A stretch of DNA of 64,000 nucleotides, from contig NZ_LT629758.1 in NCBI RefSeq assembly GCF_900104725.1, positions 496,001 to 560,000 on the forward strand. Direction: 5' to 3'. How positions within the stretch are numbered: position 1 is the stretch's first letter; every line of letters begins with the position of its first letter. Position numbers and translations under genes: made by a program. Origin of the DNA: Actinoplanes derwentensis. GTDB lineage: Bacteria > Actinomycetota > Actinomycetes > Mycobacteriales > Micromonosporaceae. Below the pieces are notes generated by a model that was given only the letters and a program-made list of their open reading frames with translations, did no database searches and was not told the origin of the DNA. Of this stretch, positions 17,177 to 24,843 are shown in pieces.

Positions 17177-17649
17177 GTCGGTCCCTTCCGGGGGGCGGCA
17201 ATGCGACTTCGTTGCGCGATTTCCCGGAGGGGACCGCACAGCCGCTCGCTTAAGGAATTCAACCTAGCAAGGGATTACGTAGCGTCAACAGGCCGCGAAA
17301 TAGGTTCTGATCACAGTTCCCGTCGCAGCGCTGCAGGAGCAGTTTTAACGCACTTTCGCCGAAGATGAAAGGTGCTGTCATTACGTTCCGTAACGGAAGG
17401 CGGTCGCAGAGTGGGCCGTACGCGGATATTTCCCGGTAAATACAAAAAGCCGCCGTGGATCATCCCAAATGCGGACAAGATCGTCAGGTGGGCGCTCACC
17501 ATGCGGAATTCTGCATTCACTCTGTGTGCAGCGTCCGGTAGGCCCACGTAGGCGGGCTGTCGCTGGCGGTGAGCGTCTATTGTGGGCCGGACGGGGACAG
17601 GTGGCCCGGCGCCCATAGCCCGCCACCGCTGACGGGCGTTGGTGAGACG
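17177..17649. other. Intergenic region between divergent genes
   Basis: This 473-bp spacer is clearly AT-richer than its surroundings. It contains the predicted leftward promoter at 17261-17288. Short frames on both strands lack the codon bias of real genes. I see no further repeats or RNA gene. Confidence 0.6.
17261..17288 (-). promoter_or_regulatory. Probable promoter of the leftward glycosyltransferase operon
   Basis: Read leftwards, TTGACG (17288-17283) and TAGGTT (17266-17261) are 16 bp apart, a good fit to the housekeeping sigma consensus of actinomycetes (TTGACN / TANNNT). Transcription would start near 17254 and leave a leader of about 78 nt before ATG 17176. Confidence 0.55.
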
Positions 17650-17805
17650 ATGGCAACTAAAACCGGACTTTGTGTATGCGGACATCCCTTTTCGGCGCAT
17701 GAGCACTACCGACCCGGGTCGGATTGCGCGCTTTGTGACGCCGGGGTGTGCCCGCGCTTCCGGTCGGCCGCGCCCTGGTGGCGGCGCCTGCTGGGCCGCG
17801 ACTGA
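17650..17805 (+). CDS. Small Cys/His-rich putative zinc protein
   Basis: 51 residues from ATG 17650, with GGTGAG three bases upstream. Cys and His residues are regularly spaced: CVCGHPFSAHEHY, then CALC and GVCPRF, enough for one or two zinc sites; a basic WWRRLLGRD tail follows. Similar small proteins are widespread in actinomycetes and have no assigned role. A longer frame from 17569 exists without an SD. No signal peptide. It is followed by about 245 bp without a recognisable gene before the sulfotransferase. Confidence 0.65.
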   Translation: MATKTGLCVCGHPFSAHEHYRPGSDCALCDAGVCPRFRSAAPWWRRLLGRD

Positions 17806-18051
17806 CGCCGGCGCCCCTCGCCCGAACGGTGGAAGCCGTGATCATCTGCCGGCTGCCGACTCGGGTGATCGGTGATCGTCTGCGACGTCGCCCGCGGCGA
17901 GCCGGTGACCAGACGGAACGTCAATTTTCGGTGACCTCGGGTGCCGGAACGGGCATCCCGTCATCAACAGGGCGTCCGCCAGGTGGGTGAACGGCTGCGA
18001 AATCCTATTGGGTCGGTAGGCTAATGCTGATTCCGACCTGAGGGAGACCCG

Positions 18052-18987
18052 ATGACACTTCCCGACTTCCTGATCGCGGGCGTGCCCAAGGCCGGCACCA
18101 CGGCCCTGCACGCCGCGCTGGCCGGGCATCCCGACCTGTTCCTGCCGTCGGTCAAGGAGCCGAAGTTCTTTCTCTCCGACGGGCCGCCGCCTATCGTCGG
18201 CGGCCCCGGTGACGTGCAGACATACCAGGAGCACGTGTGGCGGCGGGCCGACTACGAGAAGCTCTTCGCCCCGGCTTTGCCCGGCACCCTCAAGGGCGAG
18301 GCGACCCCGTTCTACCTCTACGACCTGGCATCCCACGACCGGATCAAGGACCTGGTCCCGGACGTGAAGCTGATCATCCTGCTCCGGGACCCGGTCGATC
18401 GGGCCCACTCCAACTGGACCCACCTCTGGGTGGCCGGTCTGGAGGAGGAGGCCGACTTCCTCACCGCCTGCCGCGCCGAGCAGTCACGCCGGGCGAACCA
18501 CTGGGCGGACTTCTGGCACTACATCGGGCTAGGGCTGTACGGACGGCAGCTTCAGCACCTCTACCAGCGTTTCTCTCGCGAACAGGTGCTTCTGCTACGC
18601 TACCGCGACCTCAAGGACAGCCCGGCGCAGACGCTGGACCGGGTCTGCTCCTTCCTCGGTGTGCGGACCGGTGTGCTCACCTCGATCCCGAGGGAGAACG
18701 TGAACCGTCACTACGTCGAGGACAACGCCGTGAACCGCGTGTTGCGCGGCCTGCTGCGGACCGGCGGCGAGTTCGGGCACCACTTCCCGGTGCCGCTGCG
18801 CCTGGCCGCCCGGGGTCCGGTGCTCACCCTCCTGCACCGCAAACGGGGCAACCGCCCGGTGACCACCCCGGACGAGCGCGCCGCCCTCCTGCCGTACTTC
18901 GCCGAGGACATCGCCCTGCTCCAGGACGTCACCGGCGAGGATTACGACGACTGGCTGAGCCTGGACCGGCACGCCAAAGCCCGGTGA
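18052..18987 (+). CDS. PAPS-dependent sulfotransferase
   Basis: 311 residues, ATG 18052 with GAGGGAG five bases upstream. The 5'-phosphosulfate loop is PKAGTTAL near residue 14 and the 3'-phosphate-binding motif is [13 protein letters not shown] near residue 110, the two signatures of the family. Such enzymes move sulfate from PAPS to a hydroxyl or amine of a glycan, lipid or small molecule. Next to a glycosyltransferase cluster and directly upstream of a beta-propeller glycosidase, a sulfated exopolysaccharide or glycolipid is the likely acceptor, though this is inference. No membrane segments. Confidence 0.9.
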   Translation: MTLPDFLIAGVPKAGTTALHAALAGHPDLFLPSVKEPKFFLSDGPPPIVGGPGDVQTYQEHVWRRADYEKLFAPALPGTLKGEATPFYLYDLASHDRIKDLVPDVKLIILLRDPVDRAHSNWTHLWVAGLEEEADFLTACRAEQSRRANHWADFWHYIGLGLYGRQLQHLYQRFSREQVLLLRYRDLKDSPAQTLDRVCSFLGVRTGVLTSIPRENVNRHYVEDNAVNRVLRGLLRTGGEFGHHFPVPLRLAARGPVLTLLHRKRGNRPVTTPDERAALLPYFAEDIALLQDVTGEDYDDWLSLDRHAKAR

Positions 18988-19010
18988 ACCACCTACTTGG
19001 GAGAGCCGCC

Positions 19011-19922
19011 TTGACCATCGGAATCACCGCCCTGCCCCTGCCCGGATGGGAGGACTCCACCGTGGTGGTGGAGCCGCCGGGCACCGAGCCGGGAGCCTGG
19101 TCCGGCGCACCGAGCACGGTCCACGCCGACGGGTTCGTCTACCTGGTCTACCGCCTCCGCCTCCCGCTCGGTGCCGGTCGCGGCATCGCCAACGTGGTGG
19201 CCCGCTCCGCCGACGGCATCGACTTCACCGTGGTCGCCGAGATCGGCAAGGACCGCTTCGGCGCCGAGTCCCTGGAGCGACCTGCCCTGGTCCGCACCCC
19301 GGAGGGCAGGTGGCGGCTCTACGTCAGCGCCGCCACCCCCGACACCAAACACTGGCGGGTCGACCTGATCGAGGCCGACACCCCGGAAGGCCTGGCCACC
19401 GCCCCGGCCCGGACCGTGCTGGCCGGTTCCCCGGAGTCCGGTGTCAAGGATCCGGTGCTGCACCACGACCAGCACGGCTGGCACCTGTGGGCGTCGGTGC
19501 ACCCCCTGGAGTCCTGGGACGACGCCGACCGGATGACCACCGAGTACGCGACCAGCCCCGACGGTGTGCACTGGACCTGGGTGCGCACCGCCCTGACCGG
19601 ACGGCCGGGGGAGTGGGACGCCCGTGGTGTGCGGGTGTCCTCGGTGGTGGTCGACGGCGACCGGATCACCGTCTCCTACGACGGCCGTGCCACGGCCGGC
19701 GAGAACTGGGAGGAGCGGACCGGCGTCGCCTCCGGTGTGCGACTGCCCGACGGTACGTTCGGGCAGCTCACCGCCGAGGACCGGGAGCCGGTCGGCAGCC
19801 CGCACGAGCCACACGGCCTGCGCTACCTCAGCCTCGTCGCGCTGCCCGGCGGCCGCCAGCGGCTGTACTACGAGGCGACCCGTGCGGACGGGGCGCACGA
19901 CCTGCGTACCGAGTTGTTCTGA
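19011..19922 (+). CDS. Five-bladed beta-propeller glycosidase-like protein
   Basis: 303 residues if started at TTG 19011, which has GGGAG eight bases upstream; GTG 18984, overlapping the sulfotransferase stop, is the alternative. Repeated propeller signatures are visible: [57 protein letters not shown] and [20 protein letters not shown]. These are typical of GH43/GH32/GH130-like folds. I cannot assign catalytic residues or a family. No signal peptide, so a cytoplasmic role such as phosphorolysis or editing is possible. It forms a two-gene unit with the sulfotransferase. Confidence 0.7.
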   Translation: MTIGITALPLPGWEDSTVVVEPPGTEPGAWSGAPSTVHADGFVYLVYRLRLPLGAGRGIANVVARSADGIDFTVVAEIGKDRFGAESLERPALVRTPEGRWRLYVSAATPDTKHWRVDLIEADTPEGLATAPARTVLAGSPESGVKDPVLHHDQHGWHLWASVHPLESWDDADRMTTEYATSPDGVHWTWVRTALTGRPGEWDARGVRVSSVVVDGDRITVSYDGRATAGENWEERTGVASGVRLPDGTFGQLTAEDREPVGSPHEPHGLRYLSLVALPGGRQRLYYEATRADGAHDLRTELF

Positions 19923-20016
19923 GACCCGCCTGTTGACTCTCCGTGACGCGCCGCGGTGGCGTTTCATCGATTTATCAATCATCAGCTGAATTCGATTTAT
20001 CCCAGCATTTGAATTC

Positions 20017-20053
20017 GGGAGCGTTCCCAGATTTCGGTTTCGGGAACGCTCCC
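20017..20053. promoter_or_regulatory. Paired LacI/CebR-like half-palindromes forming an inverted repeat
   Basis: GGGAGCGTTCCC (20017-20028) and GGGAACGCTCCC (20042-20053) are exact reverse complements. Each differs at one position from the self-complementary GGGAGCGCTCCC found in CebR-type operators. Outer bases extend the pairing to 16 of 17. Centre-to-centre distance is 25 bp. A TTGCTT / GATAAT pair (20057-20083) lies just downstream towards the kinase. Either two operators for a LacI-family repressor, or a terminator of the glycosidase gene, would fit. Confidence 0.55.
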
Positions 20054-20190
20054 AAATTGCTTTCCTCCGATGTGGACGATAATTGTGGTGGACCCGGCCG
20101 GAGAAAATGACACCGTCCATTCGGTGGGAACGTGCGTTTGTGCCCGGGCCGGAGGGGTATAAGTGCCCCGGCAACAGACAGGGGGCCCTG

Positions 20191-21285
20191 ATGCGGAATC
20201 TGGGTGGGCGGTACCGGTTGATCAACCGCATCGGACTCGGCGGGATGTCGGAGGTGTGGCGCGGGCATGACCGTGTCCTCGACCGCCCCGTCGCCGTCAA
20301 GATCATGGACCCCGGTGTGGAGGGTTCGCTCGGCGTGCCCGGTGTGGACCTGGTCCGGGCCGAGGCGCGTTCCGCGGCCCGGCTCGCGCACCCCAACGTC
20401 GCCGGCGTGCACGACTTCGGCACCTCACCGGGCCCGGACAGTGAGGTTCCGTACATCATCATGGAACTGGTCGAAGGCCAGACCCTGAGCGAACACCTGG
20501 CGGCCGGCCGCCTCGACTGGCGCATCAGCGTCCGCGTCTGCGCCGAGGTCGCCGCCGCCCTGGCCGCCGCCCACGCCGAGAACGTGGTGCACCGCGACAT
20601 CAAACCGGCCAACATCATGCTCACTCCCGCCGGCGCGAAGGTCCTGGATTTCGGCATCGCCGCCGTGATCGGCTCCCCGGACCCCGACCCGGACGGCCCG
20701 GTGATGGGCACCCCCGCCTACATCGCCCCCGAACGTTTCGACGGCCTCCCCGCCACCCCCGCCTCCGACATGTTCGCCCTGGGAACCCTGCTCTACCACT
20801 GCCTGGCCGGCCGTCTCCCGTGGACCGCCCGCAGCCACACCGAGCTGGTGATGGCCCAGCGTTTCGCCGCCCCCGACCCGATGCCCCCGCTGGCCGACCT
20901 GCCCCCCGAGGTCATGGACCTGGTGTCCCGCTGCCTGGCCCGTGACCCCGCCGACCGCCCCACCGCCCTGGTCGCCGCCTTGCTACTGGCCGAATCCGTC
21001 GACGCCCGCGTCTACGTCCCGCTGGGTGACCTGGACCCGGACTCCCGCCGCCAGCCTTCCGTCTCCCCGTGGACCGAACGAGCAGCCGCCGCCCCCACCT
21101 CCGCGTCCCCCGCCTTCCCCCACCCCGTCACGTCCCCCACGCCGCTCTCCTCTCCACCCACCCCGCCTTCCTCCGCCCTTTCTCCCTCCGCCCCCTTTCC
21201 TTCCGCAGCTCCCGGCTCGTCCCATCCCGACGCCGTCCCGTACGCCCCGGACGACGTCCACGTCGGACGCCACAGAGCAACCTGA
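20191..21285 (+). CDS. Soluble Hanks-type Ser/Thr protein kinase
   Basis: 364 residues from ATG 20191 (GGGGG about eight bases upstream). The kinase core is complete: Gly-rich IGLGGMSEVW, ATP-binding Lys in VAVKIMD, catalytic HRDIKPANIML, DFG in DFGIAAV and GTPAYIAPE. It spans about residues 8-265. Then come about 95 Pro/Ser/Ala-rich residues and a stop. Unlike PknB-type receptors it has no transmembrane helix or PASTA or sensor domain, so it should be cytoplasmic. The gene stands alone. It could act on the Thr-motif tails of membrane proteins in this region, which is inference. Confidence 0.92.
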   Translation: MRNLGGRYRLINRIGLGGMSEVWRGHDRVLDRPVAVKIMDPGVEGSLGVPGVDLVRAEARSAARLAHPNVAGVHDFGTSPGPDSEVPYIIMELVEGQTLSEHLAAGRLDWRISVRVCAEVAAALAAAHAENVVHRDIKPANIMLTPAGAKVLDFGIAAVIGSPDPDPDGPVMGTPAYIAPERFDGLPATPASDMFALGTLLYHCLAGRLPWTARSHTELVMAQRFAAPDPMPPLADLPPEVMDLVSRCLARDPADRPTALVAALLLAESVDARVYVPLGDLDPDSRRQPSVSPWTERAAAAPTSASPAFPHPVTSPTPLSSPPTPPSSALSPSAPFPSAAPGSSHPDAVPYAPDDVHVGRHRAT

Positions 21286-21546
21286 AACCCTTTCTCCGGT
21301 ACGAGCGAGTCCGCACCGCTTCCACCTCCGGCGCTGTTCACCGTGGCCCCGCCGCAACGCGCGAGGCGCCCCGGCACAAGGTCACCCCGCGACCGCCGGG
21401 CGGAAGCGTCCCTCACCGCCCTCCACCGACCGTCTTCCTCGTCCCGACCGCCGGTCTCCATCGGCTGGCCTCCTCGACACGGTCGCGGCTGACGGTCCGG
21501 TGACTTCGTGGTGGGGGCTTTGGGCTGGTGGTGTTACGGTGGCGCC

Positions 21547-21825
21547 GTGAAGTGGTGGGATGCGCTCTCTCGCCTGGCCGGCATGCTTGCCGAGGCCGGG
21601 TCGCCGGAGCTTGCCGGTGGGGCTGGTGCCCTGGTCGGTGTCCTGCTGATCGCGATGCTCGCCCGGATGCCACTGGTCCGCCCCGTCGAGGGTGGCGGCT
21701 ACCGGGCTGGCGTGTGCGCGTTGCGCAGCCGGGCCGTGCGGGTCGGTGTGCCCCGCCACCGTGACCCCGACGCGTCCGGGCGGACCCGCCCCCGAGGGCC
21801 GACGGGCGTCCTCGCGGTCGCCTGA
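21547..21825 (+). CDS. DUF6412 small membrane protein
   Basis: 92 residues from GTG 21547, with no clear SD. A single hydrophobic helix (AGGAGALVGVLLIAMLA) is followed by a basic region ending in RHRDPDASGRTRPRGP, the hallmark of DUF6412 proteins. This family is typically encoded immediately upstream of YidC in actinobacteria, as here (135 bp apart). A helper role in membrane insertion is plausible but unproven. An alternative start at 21508 would add 13 residues. Confidence 0.75.
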   Translation: MKWWDALSRLAGMLAEAGSPELAGGAGALVGVLLIAMLARMPLVRPVEGGGYRAGVCALRSRAVRVGVPRHRDPDASGRTRPRGPTGVLAVA

Positions 21826-21959
21826 GCGGGCAAATCTCTTACTCTTCGTAACTTCAGCTGCCCGCTCCTGGCGGCCGCCGGTGACTGTCCGTCAATGGTC
21901 CCTCGCCGTTTCGGCGGAGGTCTCATCAGTCTTCAGCAGCCCCTGGGGGTTACCTCGTC

Positions 21960-23099
21960 ATGTTCAGCGACATCATGTCCCTCGTCTATCACGGCATCTC
22001 GGCACTTCTGCTCTTCTGGCACGCCCTGTGGGACCGGGTCCTCGGCGACCCGCACGGTCTCGGCACCGACTGGGCGTGGGTGCTCGGCATCGTCTTCCTG
22101 GTGCTGACGGTTCGTGCCGCGATCTTCCCGTTGTTCCTGCGCCAGGTGAAGTCGCAGCAGGCCATGCAGCGCATCCAGCCCCAACTGAAGGAACTGCAGG
22201 CCAGGCACAAGGGCGACCTGGTGTCGATGCAGGCCGCGCAAGCCGAGTTGTTCCGCCGCGAGAAGGTCAGCCCGTTCGGCGCCTTCCTGCCGATGCTTCT
22301 TCAGGTCCCGATCTTCATCGGCCTGCTGCACGTGCTGCGCCACTTGAAGCCGTCCATCACCAACGGCCGCACCCTGTACGGCTGGACCGAGACCCAGTTC
22401 GCCGACGCCTCCTACGCCAAGTTCCTGACCGCCCCCATCGCCGCCGCCTTCCACTCCGGCAACGCCGAACTGGCAACCTTGGGCGCCGACGGCATCAAGG
22501 TCAAGATCGTGGTGGGCATCCTGATCGCCGCGATGGTGACCACGACGTTCCTGACCAGCCGCATGTCCATCCTGAAGACAGGCTGGTCGGAGAACCCCCA
22601 GCAGCGCACGATCCAGCGCCTGATGCTCTACGCCATCCCGGTGTCCCTGCTCTTCTCCGGCTTGATCTTCCCGCTCGGCGTGATCATCTACTGGACCACC
22701 ACGAACCTGGTCTCCCTGGCCCAGCAGTGGTGGGTCCACCGTCGCTACCCGTCCCCGCCCCTGGACAACACCATCCCGGCCACCAGCCCCGCCCTCACCA
22801 CCACTCCGCGAGTGGGCGCGAAACCAGCCGACCCCCACCGCCGCCGCCCCACCACCCCCACCGGCTACAGCTCCACCGGCCACAATTCCACAGGCCACGG
22901 TCCCAGCGGCCACAACTCCACCGGTCACAGCTCCTCTGGTCACAGCTCTGCTAGCCACAGCTCCAGCGGCCAAGGTCCAGCCGGCCACAGCCCCACCGAC
23001 CGCAAACGCGCCGCCGATGTGGTGGCCCGCCGAGCCGCCGACCGCAAACGAGCCGCCGACCTGGCAGCCCGCAACACCGCCAAACCCGGCACTCCGTAG
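21960..23099 (+). CDS. yidC: YidC/Oxa1-type membrane protein insertase with His/Ser-rich tail
   Basis: 379 residues. Residues 1-265 are a compact YidC: five hydrophobic segments, the RAAIFPLFLRQVKSQQAMQR cytoplasmic hairpin with its conserved Arg, FGAFLPMLLQVPIFIGL and IYWTTTNLVSLAQQWW. Unlike the normally short basic tail, about residues 295-345 are a run of (S/T)xGH units with some ten His residues, followed by two copies of ADRKRAAD. The YidC core inserts and folds membrane proteins together with SecYEG. Paralogues of this kind, next to DUF6412, often coexist with the essential copy near rnpA, so this is probably the accessory YidC. Confidence 0.88.
   Translation: MFSDIMSLVYHGISALLLFWHALWDRVLGDPHGLGTDWAWVLGIVFLVLTVRAAIFPLFLRQVKSQQAMQRIQPQLKELQARHKGDLVSMQAAQAELFRREKVSPFGAFLPMLLQVPIFIGLLHVLRHLKPSITNGRTLYGWTETQFADASYAKFLTAPIAAAFHSGNAELATLGADGIKVKIVVGILIAAMVTTTFLTSRMSILKTGWSENPQQRTIQRLMLYAIPVSLLFSGLIFPLGVIIYWTTTNLVSLAQQWWVHRRYPSPPLDNTIPATSPALTTTPRVGAKPADPHRRRPTTPTGYSSTGHNSTGHGPSGHNSTGHSSSGHSSASHSSSGQGPAGHSPTDRKRAADVVARRAADRKRAADLAARNTAKPGTP
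22866..22992 (+). repeat. 12-15-bp coding minisatellite in the yidC tail
   Basis: Units such as AGCTCCACCGGCCAC recur about nine times with silent and missense changes, coding for (S/T)xGH. It lies inside yidC and keeps frame throughout. Confidence 0.8.
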
Positions 23100-23298
23100 C
23101 ACTGCCGACGTGGCGGCCAGCCGCACCGCTGACCCGGCAGCGCGCGACACTACCGACCACGAACGATCCGACACTCAGCCCGGCCGAGACCGTCCCGCGA
23201 ACCCCGTGGGCGACCCCACCTGCCCGAGTTGATCATCATCCCGGGCAGCGGGCAGCAGCGAGGGTGGGCGGGCTGCGGGCGGCAGGCCAGGCGGTTGG

Positions 23299-24213
23299 TC
23301 AGTTGACCGTCTGAGCCAGTGGGGCGGCCCACTCCATCCCGGCCAGGATGTCGGAGTCGAAGCACCCGCCGTGGCGGTCGCAGACCTTGCCGATGACGAG
23401 GTTCGCGCCGGGGGCGACACCGCGGTAGCGCCCGCCGGACGCGGCGCCGGAACCGGCGGTGATCGAGGCGACGTGGGTGCCGTGCCCGAAGAGGTAGTCG
23501 ATGCCCTCGCCGGTGAAATCCTTCGTCGCCACGATCCGCCCGGCCAGGTCGGGGTGGGTCAGGTCGACGCCCGTGTCGAGCACGCCGACGGTGGCGCCGG
23601 TGCCGTCGAATCCGGCTTGCCAGGCCGCCGGGGCACCGACCTGCGCAACGCTGACGTCGAGGGCGACGTGACTCCGCCCGTCCAGCCAGACCTTGCCGAC
23701 CGCGGACCGCAGGGTGCTGCCGGTGAGTGACGACCAGAGCCGGGCCCGGCCGGTGCGGTCGGCCCGGACGGCGAGGGTGCGGGTGACGGGCAGAGTGCGT
23801 GTCAGCCGGACACCGGGGATCGTGGTCGCGGTCTGTGCGGTCTTCGCCTGGCCCGGATAGTCGATCAGCAGCGGGAGATCACCACCGGAGTAGCCCTCGC
23901 GCAGCGGCAGGGTGATGTCGAGCAGGCGCTCGTCGAGGCGGCCGGTGCGCAGCAGTGGGAGCGCATCGGCCGGGAGCACCCGGCTGGTCGCCCCGGAGCG
24001 TTCGACCCGGAAGCGGACGTCCTCGCGGCCCGGAGCCGGGTGGACGGTGATGTCGTCTCCGGTCACGAGGACGGTGCCGCCGGTGATCAGGGTGACCGTC
24101 GCGGTCCCCGCCGGGGTCCGTGGTGGGGCGGCGGGGGCGGCCGAGGCCTCCGGTGCCACGAGGAACAACGAGGCCAGACCCAGCACTGCTACGAGCACGT
24201 CAGGACGGCGCAT
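23299..24213 (-). pseudogene. 3'-truncated subtilisin-like (S8) protease
   Basis: 304 residues from ATG 24213 (GGAGAGGG six bases upstream). There is a clean signal peptide ending EASAAPA, a propeptide-like region, then the S8 catalytic Asp in GVLDTGVDLTHPDLAG and His in GHGTHVASITAG. The chain ends in MEWAAPLAQTVN, where a normal enzyme continues with about 100 more residues carrying the oxyanion Asn and the GTSMA serine. The 199 bp between here and the yidC stop encode nothing subtilase-like in any frame, so the 3' part was lost rather than frameshifted. The product cannot be an active protease. Confidence 0.8.
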
Positions 24214-24422
24214 GGGTTTCCCTCTCCACGGATCGATCGTCCGGACATGGATATGCGCCATTGGGTGGAGCGCCGGGGCCCCGTTCGGGGGCTCCGGAGG
24301 TCAAAAGCCTTGCGGCGTACGGGTTGTGCGCCCCGACCTCCGAACGGCGGGGGACTCTGCGAGGACATGACCGGGGTGTACGGCGCGGCGGACGGTCGTT
24401 CGCCAGGCTCGGAGGGCACATG

Positions 24423-24770
24423 ATGGGCGAAGCCGTGATGACGACGCGGCGGCAGGCCGACGGCACGACGGTGGTCGACGTGCGCGGCAGTCTCGACGTC
24501 TCGACCGTCGGCGGCTTACGCACGACCTTTCAGGACACGCTGCACACCGACCGGCCCCGGCTGATGATCGTGGACCTTATGTTCGTGACCTTCATGGACT
24601 CGATCGGGATCGCCCTGCTGGTCGCCGGTCACGAGTCGGCCCGGGAACAGGGCACCCGGCTGGTGCTGCGCAACCCGAGCGAGTTCGTGCACCGTCAGCT
24701 GCGGATAACCGGCCTGGCGGCCCTCTTCGGACTGCCGGCTGACGCGGGCACGAACTCCTACCGTCCTTGA
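24423..24770 (+). CDS. STAS-domain protein (anti-sigma factor antagonist type)
   Basis: 115 residues from ATG 24423 (GGAGG seven bases upstream; ATG 24420 directly before is possible). The whole protein is a STAS domain: ADGTTVVDVRGSLDVSTV, then MIVDLMFVTFMDSIGIALLV with the Ser that partner kinases phosphorylate in SpoIIAA/RsbV-like antagonists. No anti-sigma kinase or sigma factor gene is adjacent in this window, so the partner is unknown. It is convergent with the GH9 gene. Confidence 0.88.
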   Translation: MGEAVMTTRRQADGTTVVDVRGSLDVSTVGGLRTTFQDTLHTDRPRLMIVDLMFVTFMDSIGIALLVAGHESAREQGTRLVLRNPSEFVHRQLRITGLAALFGLPADAGTNSYRP

Positions 24771-24843
24771 CCATCGGTCCCTCCTCGGCTGAGCACACCG
24801 CACAGCCTAGGAGGGACCAGTTGACCGAAACTTGACCGCGGAG

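Noticed and set aside
17311..17706. Leftward ORF of 131 codons in the 17.2-17.65 kb gap
   Set aside because: It overlaps the small zinc protein on the other strand and lacks codon bias, an SD and any family motif.
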